This document shows, piece after piece, positions 36,370-48,900 of a DNA stretch of 64,000 nucleotides. Every line of letters starts with the position of its first letter. The stretch's first letter is position 1. The position numbers were made by a program, and so were the translations under genes. The notes under the pieces are model-generated. The model saw only the letters and a program-made list of their open reading frames with translations. It was not told where the DNA came from and searched no databases. The DNA lies in NCBI GenBank assembly GCA_963277665.1, contig OY728123.1, positions 631,158,915 through 631,222,914 of the forward strand, given 5' to 3'. This DNA comes from Viscum album. Taxonomy: Eukaryota; Streptophyta; Magnoliopsida; Santalales; Viscaceae.

Positions 36370-37164
36370 GCCTAATCCTCTTCTATTTTCCTCCTTCCTG
36401 CGGACAGAACATAGGGGAGCTCTCTTTTGAACTCCAAAACCTCTCTCCCTCTCTTTTATTGGTTGCTTCTTCATCCGGCGACCGTTCTTCGATCCGTCGA
36501 AGGCGTTGGATCACCCTCGGTAAGGATTACCTCACACACCCCTCTTTCCTCGATGAATCTTTCCTTCCGTTGTGTTATTTTACTATTGGCTCATATGACC
36601 TATTTCCAAGACATTGTAATGGAACTCAAATCTCTTCCAACCTACTGCCAATCTGAGGTCGATATCAAGAGAGCCTACACCTACAGCTCTAAGGTAGGTG
36701 GTCACATGGTTTCTATTTTGGGTTTTCACCTTTTTGAGTTATTATCATGGTGTCGTGGTTTGTCTTTCACCAAACCCCTTATTAATATTGACTTCATCAT
36801 GTCTAGATGACCCCTGTGGTATGATATTGTTGAATCTATCCTTGTTAGGGTGTTTAGATTTGGTGTATACCGGGAGTGGTTAACCATCACTGACATGCCT
36901 TGAGATTTGGCCCATTTTCACCTTTGGACCTTAATGATATGTCATGAAAGGCATTTTCCATGTTAAGAAAATGAGATGACTTGGTTAGAGGTTTTCTAGG
37001 ATGAGATAGCTTAAACCCTTTAATGAATTGAGATGTATGTTTTACTTATAATGTGATTGGGAAATTACATGCTTTGTTAATGTGATATGATATAAGATGG
37101 ATTGCCTTATATATTGTGATGTGAATGGTTATGCCTTGCTGCATTGACATGCCTGTGATAACCC

Positions 37165-37400
37165 GTGTGTGGACGGGAGGCATCCTTACCCCATGCCAGA
37201 TGAATCTCTGTGTGTGGGCGAGAGGCATTCTTTCCCCGTGCCAGATGAATCTCTGTGTGTGGGCGGGAGGCATTCTTACCCCATGCCAGATAAATCTCCA
37301 TGTGTGGGTGGGATGCATTCTTACCCCATGCCAGCTACAATGCTTGTAGATGAGAGGCATTCTTACCTCGTTCCAGTAATGATTATTACATATTTGAGAA
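37165..37400. repeat. 45-bp minisatellite in the 5' LTR
   Basis: Four good units of GGGCGGGAGGCATTCTTACC + CCATGCCAGATGAATCTCTG + TGTGT, at 37165-37345, plus one or two eroded units. The unit is a multiple of three, so frames stay open on both strands through it. Confidence 0.9.
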
Positions 37401-37693
37401 TCTTGGATGAGAGTCATGCTTACCCCATGCCAGTAATAACCTATATCTATGTACTTATACCCCTGGAGATTGTTCAAAATACCATCCATGAGCTGAATCA
37501 GTTTGACCCCCCAGGTGTCCTTCTAGAACCTGAGCGGGAGGGTTGTTTATTTCTTTGCTTTACATACTTGCAGTTTACCACACATTGTTTATTTTGCGAA
37601 CACCTATTTGGATTACATGTAGACATCGTTGGTGGTGGACTACTGAGACTTGTCTCACACCCTACCCGGGTGGCCTCTTTGGCACCTGTATAG
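37169..37693 (+). CDS. LTR-borne 174-codon ORF over the minisatellite (5' copy), doubtful
   Basis: 174 codons, the first half made of 15-residue repeats (blocks like RHSYPMPDES-CVGG), the second half unique with a Cys/Phe-rich stretch (LFLCFTYLQF). The equivalent frame in the other LTR (44858) has exactly the same length despite many substitutions. There is no known domain. The repeat unit length explains openness of the first half; the unique half is not explained by it. Could be chance. Confidence 0.25.
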   Translation: MDGRHPYPMPDESLCVGERHSFPVPDESLCVGGRHSYPMPDKSPCVGGMHSYPMPATMLVDERHSYLVPVMIITYLRILDESHAYPMPVITYIYVLIPLEIVQNTIHELNQFDPPGVLLEPEREGCLFLCFTYLQFTTHCLFCEHLFGLHVDIVGGGLLRLVSHPTRVASLAPV

Positions 37694-38197
37694 ACTTTAC
37701 TGCTTTAGCTACTAGTAGGGGCAATGTCCCAGCTTCAGGTTGTTGATACATATATGTTCTAGCTAGAGTTCCAGAGAAGAGGACCGAGCTTGTCTAGGGA
37801 TGCTCATGGAATAATTTTGTTCTCTTTTGTATTACTGTATATCATGTATGCCATCTATTTCTATTGTATTAGTATGACATGCATCCATTTTGTATCAGAC
37901 ACTGCATATGTGGATTTTGTATATCTATCAGGGTTTTTTCTCACTTCTGTTGTTTGGTTTGTATTTTACCCTTTTTTTCTCCTGTCTACCATTGGTTGTG
38001 ATTTCACTATTTTTATTACTTTTTTTCTATACCGTTGTGTACTCTGACATGAGGGTACAGTCTCCCAACTGACTTAACATTACACCCCCACTGCTAGTCG
38101 GCAGCCCCTGGACTATGGGGAGACGAGCCAGGGGTCATGTGGCCAACCGGGCTCGCGGCTCAGGTTGAGGGGCAGCTGGGTCTAGGACATCACAAAG

Positions 38198-38210
38198 TGG
38201 TATCCGAGGG
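38198..38210 (+). other. Degraded primer-binding site
   Basis: TGGTATCCGAGGG lies three bases after the 5' LTR end. It matches the initiator-Met type TGGTATCAGAGC with small changes. Confidence 0.85.
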
Positions 38211-38229
38211 TTTCTTTCTTTCTTTCTTT
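38211..38229. repeat. (TTTC)n microsatellite
   Basis: Four to five TTTC units directly after the primer site. Confidence 0.85.
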
Positions 38230-39012
38230 ACTATTTGGAGACGATAGACTTGGAGATTGGGAACACTTAGGGACTTAGCCATGAGCCGTGCTTGGGCATC
38301 GCGAACCCATGTACGAGGTACGAGACAAGTTTCTTATTTTATGTTGTTATTGATTATGCTATTTACTGTTGATACCGTTTCACCGTTGTTTGCTTCACAT
38401 GTTTTGTGATGTTATTGAGATTTGAAAAGTTGGAGTTTGGATTCAGGGTTCGACCCGATGAAATGAGAATTATGCATTAGAACATGCATCATGATAGGCA
38501 CAATATGATTAGGCCATACAACTTGCCATACCACATTAAAATTTTCAGCGAGCATTGCTTGTTGTTTATTTCCATGCCTAGTTACTATGTGTGCAGTTGT
38601 ACTAACCCTTCATGCATGTTGTGAATTGAGTAATGATGTGGTTTTAGCATGTGTCACTCTTTGGTTCATAAGGTGTATGTGCCCTTATGGATTGGAAAAT
38701 GGAAATCCAACTAAACCAATCATTTGCTTTAAAGGAAATTAAAATACTTGATTAGCACAAGTAAATGATAAATGACATCCAAGTGTTTGTCATATTCTAG
38801 TTCAGGAGGAGTATGGGCCCTTATGGGCTAGGAAATGCCATATCATTGGATTAAGTTAAATTTGAACGGTTTCTGGTTTTACTAAGAATTCCTATGGGTG
38901 TGGATATGTGATCTTAGGGGTAGGAAGGATTAGTACCTGTCCTAGCTTCTAGAGTTTAGCCTTTAATTTGTTGGTTCCTTCTTTTGAGACGTCCATTTAT
39001 CATTGTAGCGCT
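38230..39012 (+). other. Untranslated leader of the old Gypsy element
   Basis: Between primer site and gag; no open frame of note. Confidence 0.6.
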
Positions 39013-42000
39013 ATGCCTCCGAGATGTCCTCGAGTCGCGCACGCTAAAGGCAGCGACGATCACGTTCCTGAGGTGGCGGGCCCTGAGTTTCCAGTTGATC
39101 TTCCTGTCGAACCACCCATGGCTCCTCTTGCTATTACTGAGATGGATGCCGATGCCCAGTTCCGTGAGAGCTTATTGCATATGATGCAGAGTATGAAAGG
39201 TGTATTGTGACCTGCCCCGAGTATGGAAAAGTTGACCCATGAGTTTCAGTCACAACATCCTCCTACATTTACGGGAGATGGCGTACCACTTGCTGCGAAG
39301 TCCATGTTGGAAACTATTCTGACCATCTTCGAGCACCTTGAGACACCTCTAGAGTGGATGGTCAAGCACGCAGCTTATATGCTACGTGGTTTAGCCAGGA
39401 GGTGGTGGGATGTCATCACCCAGTCGAGACAACAGAGAGATATGATCTGAACTGATTTTCAGATCATCTTCTACGAATATTTCTTTCCCCAGACTTTGAG
39501 GGCTGACAGTGCTAGGGAGTTTATGAATCTACAGCAAGGGACCATGAAAGTCATGGAGTATTCGTCCCATTTCACTGAGTTACTGCATTTTACTACTAAA
39601 CTAGCTACTTATGATCTCACGGACGCTATGAATTTTGAGGATGGGCTTTGTTACGCCATCCGACCGTAGGTTAACATGTTCAGGCTGATGACCATTTCAG
39701 AGATTGTCAATCAGTCTTTGATCACAAAAAGGAATTTGAGAGAATCAGAAAGTTTGAACCAGGGCGGTTCGGCACCTAAAAGTTCTAGTGGATCTGCTTC
39801 TGGGAAGAAGAGGCCTTTTGAGGACTCTCATGGTGTTAGTGGTGGTCAGGCCCTTTTCTCAAGTGGCACTCCTATCTATCACCAACGTAGGGTGCTAGGA
39901 AATTTGAGGAGGCAGTGTACGCGAAATCTAGTGGAGTGCAGAGGTTGTGGTAGGTTATCCCATCTCCACCATTTCTGTAGGACATTTCCCCCATGGCCTA
40001 GTGAGAAGAGATTTATACCTACTCCATGATCTGGTGCTGGATCGGCAGGATCACATCAGTCAGGTGGCTGGATTACCGCCAGCTGATCAGGCCGTGGCGG
40101 CAGTTGAGGCATAGGTAATCAGGCGTATGAATCTCATCACTAGCAGGGCGGGTCTGCTCAGGGTAGCCAGGCTGTGACTCAGGATCGTGGTACCGGCCAG
40201 TTGTATGCAGTCGAGCCTATGCCATAGGAGTAGTATGCCAAACCATCTGTTGTATGAGGTACGATTCTAGTTGCTTCTACATTAGTATCAGCTTTGTTTG
40301 ATATAGCATCCTCTCACTCTTTTATATCGGAGGTGATTATCGGAAGTTTGGGCCTCGACGTTGAGTCATATCATGGCATGATCATGTTAGATACCCCATT
40401 AGGTATCTGTTCAGAGGGCATTCTTTGTTGTCAGAATTGTCCCCTCGAGGTGGGTGGTTACCTTTTCGTTTGGAACCTGTATGTTCTGGATATGACAGGT
40501 TTTGGTGTAATAATTGGGATGGACTGATTAGTTCCCTATAGAGCCCAGATTGACTTCTATCGTCGGAGGGTGGAGTTCATGTCACCAGAGGGCGACACGT
40601 ATATGCATAAGGGAGAATGGGATCTTAGTGCGACACGAGCAGGACTAGAACACCAGAGATTGGGTTGTGTCACGATACAAGTTGCCAGTCTTTATCTTGA
40701 TGATCAAGGGTTACAACCCTCTATTTATCCTCCGGTGGTGGAGCATTTCAATGATGTCTTCCCTGATGATTTCTCTGGTCTACCTCCAATGCGAGAGGTG
40801 AAGTTTACTATTGAGCTTATACTAGGAGCATCACCAGTGACTATTACTCCTTATATTATGGAACCTAAGGAACTTCTGGATCTCAAGAGTCAGCTGGGGG
40901 ACCTGGAATCAAAAGGCATTATACGTCCCAGTACTTCTCCTTGTGGATCACCGGTTCTTTTTTCCAAGAAGGCAGATCGTACCCTTCATCTTTGCGTGGA
41001 TTATCATAAGTTAAATTAGCTAACTATTAATAATCAGTATCCTTTACCTTGAATTGATGACCTCTTCAATCAGCTCTGAGGAGCGAAGGTGTTTTCAAAG
41101 ATAGATTTGAGGTCGAACTATCACCAGGTGCGTGTTAGGACTTCAGACATACCTCACACGACGTTCAAGAGAAGGTATGGTCTCTATGAGTACCTAGTCA
41201 TGCCGTTTGGGCTTACGAATGAACCTATAGTGTTTATGGCTCTTATGAATCAGATTTTTCACCCTTACCTTGATTCTTTTGTGGTTGTATTTGTGGACGA
41301 TATCTTAGTCTATTCACGCTCGATACACGACCGTGAAAACCATCTTGAGATCATGCTGAATACGCTAAGAGAGCATCATCTTTATGATAAGCTCAGTAAA
41401 TTCCACTTTTGGATAAATAAGGTTCACTTCCTAGGTCACATTATCTCTGAGTCTGGAGTTTCAGTGGACCCTGAGAAGGTGAGTGTGGTAATTTCTTGGG
41501 AGAATCCCAAGAACATCTTTGATATCAGGAGTTTCTTGGGGCTTGTTGGATATTATAGGCAGTTCATTTAGGACTTTTCACACCTAGCAGCACTGCTTAC
41601 AGCTTTGACAAAAAAGGGGGCGATATTCGTTTGGTCAGAACCTTGTGAGGTAGATTTTCAGGAACTGAAGGGTAGACTAACATCAGCACCAATACTAATC
41701 TTTTCAGAGTCAGGAAGAGCTTATACGGTCTTTTGTGACACGTCAGGTATCAGACTTGGAGCTTTCCTGATGCAGGATGAGCAAGTCATTGCGTATGGTT
41801 CTCTTCAGTTAAAAGGCTCATGAATGGAATTATCTGATGCACGACCTTGAGCTCGCAGCTGTTGTACATGCCTTACGCTGTTGGAGACACTATTTGTTGG
41901 GAGATCATTTTATGGTATACAATGACCAAAAAAGCCTCAAATATATCTTCACTCAGCGGGATCTAAATCTCAGGCAACGAGGTGGGTCGAGTACCTGCAA

Positions 42001-43641
42001 TCCTTTGATTTCGATCTGTCCTACACTCCTGGGAAAGGAAATTCAGTAGCTGATGCGCTGAGTTGGAAAACTCAGTCACAAGTGGTTTGGGAATCTAATG
42101 AGCAGTAGAAGCTGATGGACCTATTTTCTTAGATGCACATTGAGGTTCAGGAGGGTCTTGGTCAAACTGTTCTCTCAGCCTTAGCGGTGAAATATACTCT
42201 TTTGGAACAGGTCAGGGCAAGACAATTATCAGATCCGGAAGGCCTTGTTCTACGAGAAACTGTTGCTTATAATGCCTCTACAGATTGGACCATGGATGAA
42301 GGTGATACATTATTGTTCCGTGGGAGTGTATCGATCCCATCAGACATTAGATAGGATCTGATGAGATATTTCCATGCCTCAACATGGGCAGTTCACCCAG
42401 GCATCACCAAAATGTATCGTGATTTGCGACGACAGTTCTGGTGGCCTAGCATGAAGCGGGAGATAGCCGGTTTTATCACGCGTTGTTCCACCTATCAGCA
42501 GGTGAAGGCGGAACATCAGCATATGGAAGGGCTTCTACAGCTGTAGTCCATTTCGGAGTGGAAATGGGATGATGTTTCTATGGACTTTGTAACCAGTTTA
42601 CCCAGGTCACCTCGTGGAAATGATGCAGTATGGGTTATCATCGACCGTCTGACGAAGGTCACACATTTCTTACCGGTGCGGGATACCTTTATGGTTGATG
42701 ACTTGGGAAGACTGTATGTCAAGGAAATAGTGTGCCTTCATGGAGCACCTCGTTCTGTTGTCTCAGATAGAGATCCTTGTTTTACATCTCGGTTCTAGCA
42801 GGGTTTACAGAAGGCTTTGGGTACGCAGGTACTTTTGAGCATGGCCTATCACCCGTAGACTGAAGGACAGACCGAGAAGACTATACAGGTACTAGTGGAC
42901 ATGTTACGTGCTTGTGTTCTTGATTTTGGGGGTTTATGGGAGAAACACATTCCTCTTGTTGAGTTCAGTATTAACAATAGCTTCCAGGCGACCATTGAGA
43001 TGGCTCCCTATGAAGCTTTATATGGTAGGCCTTGTCGCTCACCTTTGTGTTGGATTGAAGTACGGGAGGCATCTGTTCTAGGACCATGTCTTGTGCAGGA
43101 GACTACATAGCAGATAAAAATTATTAGGAAGCGTATGCAGACAACTCAGTCAAGACAACAGTCCTATGCTAACAAGCACTGACGACCTCTTGAGTTCGAG
43201 GTTGGGAATCAAGTTTTCTTGAAGGTCTCACCCAGGTTGGGACAAAGACGTATATGTAAGTAGGGTAAGATTTCACCGAGATTCGTAGGACCCTTTGAGG
43301 TGATGAAGCAGATCGGACCAGTAGCTTACCAGCTTGCACTTTCGGAGAGATATCAGGCCATGCACGATGTTTTTCATGTATCTCAGCTATGTCAATACTT
43401 TTCAGATCAAACTCATGTTTTTCAGCCTGATGAGGTTGAAATGGATATGTATGATTCCTTTGAGGAGTATTCGATGTGAATTATTGACCAGAGTGTGAAG
43501 ACACTCCGTGGTATGTCTGTTACCCTTGTACGGGTGCTATGGCAGCACGACCAAGTACATGAAGAGACCTGGGAATGAGAGGCTGATATACATTCTAAAT
43601 GGCCAGAGATTTTCTTTGATGACACATCAGTACCCTCGTAA
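39013..43641 (+). pseudogene. gag-pol: Gag-Pol of the old Gypsy element, closed by many stops
   Basis: Starts at MPPRCPR (39013). Gag capsid with GLARRWWD near 39390-39415; one classical zinc knuckle (CRGCGRLSHLHHFC) at about 39940-39985; a protease remnant where the D-S/T-G site reads DIA (near 40300); RT 40740-41570 with FVDD at 41290-41301; RNase H 41605-42050; integrase 42361-43110 with HPG, MDFVTSLP and VSDRDP boxes; a chromodomain-like end to the TAA at 43639. In-frame stops include 39208, 39448, 41017, 41050, 41077, 41569, 42544, 42796 and 43108. Most RT and integrase segments keep one frame between stops, so point mutation rather than indels did most of the damage; a shift lies near 41825. 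Non-functional. Confidence 0.93.
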
Positions 43642-43664
43642 GGCCAAATCGATGACGATTTTTT

Positions 43665-43676
43665 AAGGAGGGGAGG
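43665..43676 (+). other. Polypurine tract of the old Gypsy element
   Basis: AAGGAGGGGAGG, one base before the 3' LTR. Confidence 0.88.
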
Positions 43677-44854
43677 TTATAACGACCCGACCCTTTGGAA
43701 AAGGTACATATTGTTATTTTTTCTTTCAAATATTTACTTTAATCTTGTATAATGTGTGTGACATCCTAAGGAAGGTTTGGGAAGTGTCCGGGGTTGGTTT
43801 GGAGCCCTGAAGTTTGAGAAATGGGATCGCAGACAATGGTGCATGGCCTGTGCATGGTTTTAGACAAACCGTGCAGCCTTTGGTCTGGAGGTAGGAAGAT
43901 GCGCATGGGTTGCACACGGTTTGGGTAAACCATGGGCCTAAACCGTGCGACCCTTGGTCATAAGGCAATGAGGTACGCACGGTTTGGTAAACCGTGTGCC
44001 TAAACTGTGCGACCCGGATTTGGGTAAAAATTACCATTTTTCCCTTCATTCTATTTAAGCCTAATCCTCTTCTCTTTTCCTCCTTCCCATGGACAGAACA
44101 AAGGGGAGCCCTCTTTTGAGCTCCAAAACCTCTCTCCCTCTCTTTTCTTGGTTTCTTCTTTATCCGGCGACCGTTCTTAGATTTGTCGAAGGCATTGGAT
44201 CACCCTCGATAAGGCTTACCTCATGCACCCCTCTTTCCTCGGCGAATCTTGCCTTCCGTTGTTTTATTTTACCACTGGATCATATGCCCTATTTCTAGGG
44301 TATTGGATTGGAACTCATATCTCTTCCAACCTACTACGAATCTAAGGTCTATATCAAGCGAGCCTATGCCTACAGCTCTAAGGTATGTGGTCACATGTTT
44401 TCCATTTTTGGTTTTCTCTTTTTTGAGTTATTATCATCGTGTCGTGGTTTGTATTTCCCCAAACCCCTTATTCATATTGACTTCCTCATGTCCATATGAC
44501 TCGTGTGGTATGGGATTGTTGAATCTAACCTTGTTAGGGCGTTTAGCTTTGGTGTATACAGTGAGTGGTTAACCATAGGTGACATGCCTTGAGATTTGGC
44601 CCATTTTCACCTTTGGACCTTAATGATTTGTCATGAAAGGCATTTTCCATGTTAGGCAAATGAGATGACTTGGTTAGAGGTTGGCTAGGATGAGATAGCC
44701 TGAACCCGTTAATGAATTGAGATGTATGTTTTCCTTATAATGTGATTGGTAAATGTCATTCTTTGTTTATTTGATATGATATAAGATAGATTGACTTATA
44801 TATTGTTATGCGAATGGTTATGCCTTGCTGTGTTGACATGCTGGTGATAACCTA

Positions 44855-45020
44855 TGTGTGGGCGGGAGGCATCCTTACTCCATGCCAGATGAATCTCGGT
44901 GTGTGGGCGGGAGGCTTTCTTACCCCGTGCCAGATGAATCTCCATGTGTGGGCGGGAGGATTTCTTACCCCGTGCCAGATAAATATCCATGTGTGGGCAT
45001 TAGGCATTCTTACCCCATGC
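44855..45020. repeat. 45-bp minisatellite in the 3' LTR
   Basis: Same unit and phase as at 37165, with independent substitutions. Confidence 0.88.
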
Positions 45021-45382
45021 TAGCTACAGTTCCTATGGATGAGAGGCATTCTTACCTCGTGAAAGTGATGATTATTACATATGTGAGAAGCTTGGATAAA
45101 AGGTATGATTACCTCATGTTAGTAATAACCTATATCTATGTACTTATACCCCTGGTGATTGTTCAGAATACCAGCCATGAGCTGAAGCAGGTAGACCTGC
45201 CAGGTGTCCTTCCAGAACCTGAGCGGGATGGTTGTTTATTTCTTTGCTTTACTTACTTGCAGTTTACCACACACTGTTTATTTTTCGAACACCTATTTGG
45301 ATTACACGTAGACATCATTGGTGGTGGACTACTGAGACTTATCTCACACCCTACCCGAGCGGCCTCCTTGGAACCCATGTAG
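44858..45382 (+). CDS. LTR-borne 174-codon ORF (3' copy), doubtful
   Basis: Same start phase, stop and length as the frame at 37169, with many residue changes (repeat blocks such as RLSYPVPDES). No recognised domain. No evidence of expression can be read from the sequence. Confidence 0.25.
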   Translation: MGGRHPYSMPDESRCVGGRLSYPVPDESPCVGGRISYPVPDKYPCVGIRHSYPMLATVPMDERHSYLVKVMIITYVRSLDKRYDYLMLVITYIYVLIPLVIVQNTSHELKQVDLPGVLPEPERDGCLFLCFTYLQFTTHCLFFEHLFGLHVDIIGGGLLRLISHPTRAASLEPM

Positions 45383-45882
45383 AATTTACTGCTGTAGGTA
45401 CTAGTAGGGGAAAAGTCCTAGCTTCAGGTTGTTGATACATGTACGTTCTAGCTAGAGTTCCAGAGCTGAGGACTGAGCTTGGCTAGGGATGCTCGTGGAC
45501 TACTTTTGTTCTATTTTGTATTAATGTATAGAATGTATACCATCTATTTCCATTGTATCGGCATGCCATGCATCCATTTTGTATCAGACACTTCCTATGT
45601 GGTTTTTGTATATCTATCAGGGGTTTTTCTCAATTTCGTTGTTTGGTTTTTATTTTACCTTTTTTTATCCTGTCTACCATTGGTTGTGTTTCTGATATTT
45701 TTATTACTTTTCTGTTATACCACTGTGTACTCTAACATGGGGGTACAGTCTCCCCACTAACGTACCATTACACCCCCACTGCTAGTCGGTAGCCCCTAGC
45801 CTATGGGGAGATGTGCTAGGGGTCATGTGGCCAACTAGGCTCAGGGCTCGGGTTGAGGGGCAGCCGGGTCCGGGACGTCACA

Positions 45883-45887
45883 ACTAT
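45883..45887. repeat. Target-site duplication ACTAT, right copy
   Basis: Matches 35962-35966. Confidence 0.92.
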
Positions 45888-47061
45888 CCCTACTATTCTT
45901 TATTTTACATGATTATCAAGAATAATACGGAGCTACATAGATATTGAGGGATTGATTTTGGTATATAATTCCAACTATTTTAGGATTAACTTCACTCATT
46001 CTATTAGATTCATAGGTGAATCTAGTATTTATCTACTCAATTGAGAAATGTCTCATACCAATAAAAATTAGATCATATAAGAGTTAGTCCACATGTGATT
46101 ATAATTCACTAGTTTTTTATATAATTGAATCAATGATGGGTTACATAATATATGGGCACTATTTTGGGTTATTGAGTGAATATGTTTATTAAACATTTTG
46201 ATAAAAATAAAGGACCAAGTTTTGAGGATTCACCTAAATATTAAACCCTCCTCATATTGACATTTTTTTAATTATTTTCATTTTTTCATTTATATCATAT
46301 GAAACCATTATTCACCTTTTTCCTTTGGGTCATAATAAATTTAAGTCAAAAATAATATAAATGATTAATAAAATAATAATTCATATCATCAATCCTCCTT
46401 ATGAAAATACCTATGGTTATCTACTGAGATACATTCATATGAGAATTTTTTATTTATATTTTGATAGAATAAACATTAAAAACATTAGCTACATCAAAAT
46501 TTAGAACCATTTTCATAAATTATTTTTATTTAATAATTTTTTATATATTTTGTAAATAATTTTAACTTTTTATTATTCTTATTATATTATTTTACATTTT
46601 AATTTCTTTTTTATAAGAAAATCACATATTTTACAAGTTGGACTATGGTTGTATGAATCTATCACAAAAATATAATTTGAATAAAAAATAAATCTATGGT
46701 TGAAAATATTTTAGAATAATACACTAACGAATGCACTTTACCATTCATGTAGTGGGAAGATAACAAAATAAAGTATACAAATAGGAGTAATGAAAACAAC
46801 AAGTTTATCATTCTAGATAGGAAAATAATCATAGTTATTATTATGCATATTCATTTCCCTTATAAAAATAACTACAAAACACTAAAACTAATGATTTTTT
46901 CAAAGATATATTAATGGATAAAGGAGTAAGTGTCCTTATCTAAAGAGTAAAAAATATGACATAATAATTGGAAAAAATTTCATGTAAAAACAAATAATTT
47001 ATAAAGAAAATATAAAATTAGTTTGAAGAGGAGGAATAATATCCTATGACCATTAAGATAG
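45888..47061. other. No recognisable gene
   Basis: AT-rich, no open frame or repeat of note. Confidence 0.4.
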
Positions 47062-47066
47062 GTGAT
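47062..47066. repeat. Target-site duplication GTGAT, left copy
   Basis: GTGAT before TGTCATGACCC, repeated at 51664-51668. Confidence 0.9.
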
Positions 47067-48360
47067 TGTCATGACCCGACCCTACCCAGGCTCGAGCCGC
47101 AACTACCCCAAGCCCGCCTCCATAGGCCAGGGGCTGGCGACCAGCGCCGAAGGCACAATAACTCAGGGAGGCCTTTGCCTAAGTACCTGTACACACACCC
47201 ACGCAGCACACTCAATGCAAAAGTGCAGAGTAAAAGAAAAGATAAGTAAAGAAAAGGGAAACTGCTATATATATATAAACCAAAAATGTGCATCAACCTC
47301 TATAGTACAAGTAAAATCTAGAGATAAATTGAAAAGAAAAGGCCAAAACACGCGCCCAACCAGAAAAGTGTCACAACCCGGCAATAGGTGAACAAAAGAA
47401 AAATAGCTGGAATGGTTCCCCACCTGGAACCCGACTATGACCACCGCACGCAGTCCAAGATCCCGAAATCCTATGCTCCACTGAAGTCACGACCAACCCG
47501 TCTGTCATCTGCAAGGGCACACCAAGTGCGGGCAAAGCCCAAGCAGGGGTGAGTATAAAAATACTCAGTAGGATACCCCGAAGGCTCAAGGGAGAAAAAA
47601 GGAGGTAGGGAAGGGGGAGCAGTAGATCGAACATGGGAGAGTAAAGGAGTACAACCAAGAGTGTAGTAAAGAGTACAATAAGTGTCCAGCTCAACCCAAC
47701 AAGAGGAAAGAAGGTAGACTCGTCCAGACACAAGGAACTGGAAATGGTGAAAAGATAAACTTCCCTTCGAGTCTTCGCTACCTATAGTAGGAGAGTAGAC
47801 TCGTCCAACCACGAGAAGCTAGACACGGAAAGCACGTGGCATACCCCACGCGTCTTCGCCTCTCCTGGAAGGAGAGTAACCAAACCCAAGAAGCGGGTAC
47901 TGGAATAAGGTATATACAAATACATATGCTCAATCAAGAAGCCCGAACAAGATCATAAGGGGATCTCCATCCCGTAGCTCAGCCCAAGAAATTGAGTCAC
48001 CAACATTCCCAGGAATAAACACCATCAATGCCCAGCATCCCGCACGTCTGCCCCAAACTACAAGTCAAGGGGTTCAAACCACCGCACCTCGACTCTACCC
48101 TCTTTGGGTGGCACTGACTCGCCCGCACGGTTTTAGGTCGCATCACAAGGACACGTCTTGGTGGGGGAAAGCACCCCTCATACTTGAGATTTTCGAGTTA
48201 AGTCAAACCACACCTCATCACTGCCCCACAGTCAAGAGGTCTCCTCAATGTAAAAGTCATTACATCACTGACCCATACAACCAAGGGTCCCGCTCTAGTG
48301 ATCACGGAGGAAAACCACAGACTAGCCTAGTAGAAAGGACTGAGTCTGGAATATCAATGG

Positions 48361-48900
48361 GTGTCCCACTACCCAACCCTGCTGGAGGGTAATTCATAAT
48401 ATGATATCAGGTGACCCACTGCCCAGCCCTGCTGGAGGGTAAACCATAATACATCATCAGGCGACCCACTACCCAGCCCTGCTGGAGGGTAAACCTAGAA
48501 TGAGTCATCAGGCGACCCACTGCCCAGCCTTGCTGGAGGGTAGACCTGGAATGAGTCGTCAGACGACCCACTGCCCAGCCTTGCTGGAGGGTAGACGTGG
48601 AATGAGTCGGTGGGTGACCCACTGCCCCTGTTGGAGGGTAAACCCGGAACAAGACGACGGGCGAACCATTTCCCAGCCCTGCTGGCGGGTAGACCCTCAA
48701 GAGTCGTCGAGTGACCCACTGCCTAGTCTCTGCTAGAGGGTAAATCCTGAACAAGTCAACAGGCGATGCACTGCCCAACCCTACTGGAGGGTAGAACTGG
48801 AACGAGACGATAGGCGACCCACTTCCTAGTCTCTGTTAGAGGGTAAACCCTGATAAGTCGATGAGTAACCCACTGCCCAGCCCCGCTGGAGGGTAAACCT
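48361..48900. repeat. ~50/51-bp minisatellite inside the large solo LTR
   Basis: About eleven units. Core: GCGACCCACTGCCCAGCCCT + GCTGGAGGGTAAACCTGGAA + TGAGTCATCAG, starting at 48361, 48411, 48461, 48512, 48563 and onward with more variation to 48900. Minus frames through it (for example 48407-48778) are repeat by-products. Confidence 0.92.

Larger units (their letters stand above)
35967..38194 (+). repeat. 5' LTR of the old Gypsy element
   Basis: Starts TGTAACGACCC, ends GGACATCACA. It contains degenerate AAACCGTGCG-rich repeats (36120-36330), a TATA-like TATTTAA at 36363, and a 45-bp minisatellite at 37165-37400. Confidence 0.94.
35967..45882 (+). mobile_element. Complete but old Ty3/Gypsy chromovirus-like element
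   Basis: A 9,916-base element with LTRs of 2,228 and 2,205 bases, a degraded primer site at 38198, gag-pol remnants in the right order, a polypurine tract at 43665, and ACTAT on both sides. LTR divergence is roughly 10% over the first 100 bases, so it is much older than the element at 3.65-14.0 kb. The shared LTR start TGTAACGACCC, long LTRs and integrase tail place it in the same broad group (Tekay/Del-like, inferred), but the LTRs are not otherwise alike. It cannot be autonomous. Confidence 0.94.
43678..45882 (+). repeat. 3' LTR of the old Gypsy element
   Basis: Begins TATAACGACCC (the terminal TG has become TA) and ends GGACGTCACA. It holds its own copy of the 45-bp minisatellite (44855-45020) and the TATA-like box at 44052. 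Confidence 0.94.

Noticed and set aside
48361..48900. CRISPR-like array
   Set aside because: The whole unit repeats with gradual decay and no unique spacers; eukaryotic LTR context.
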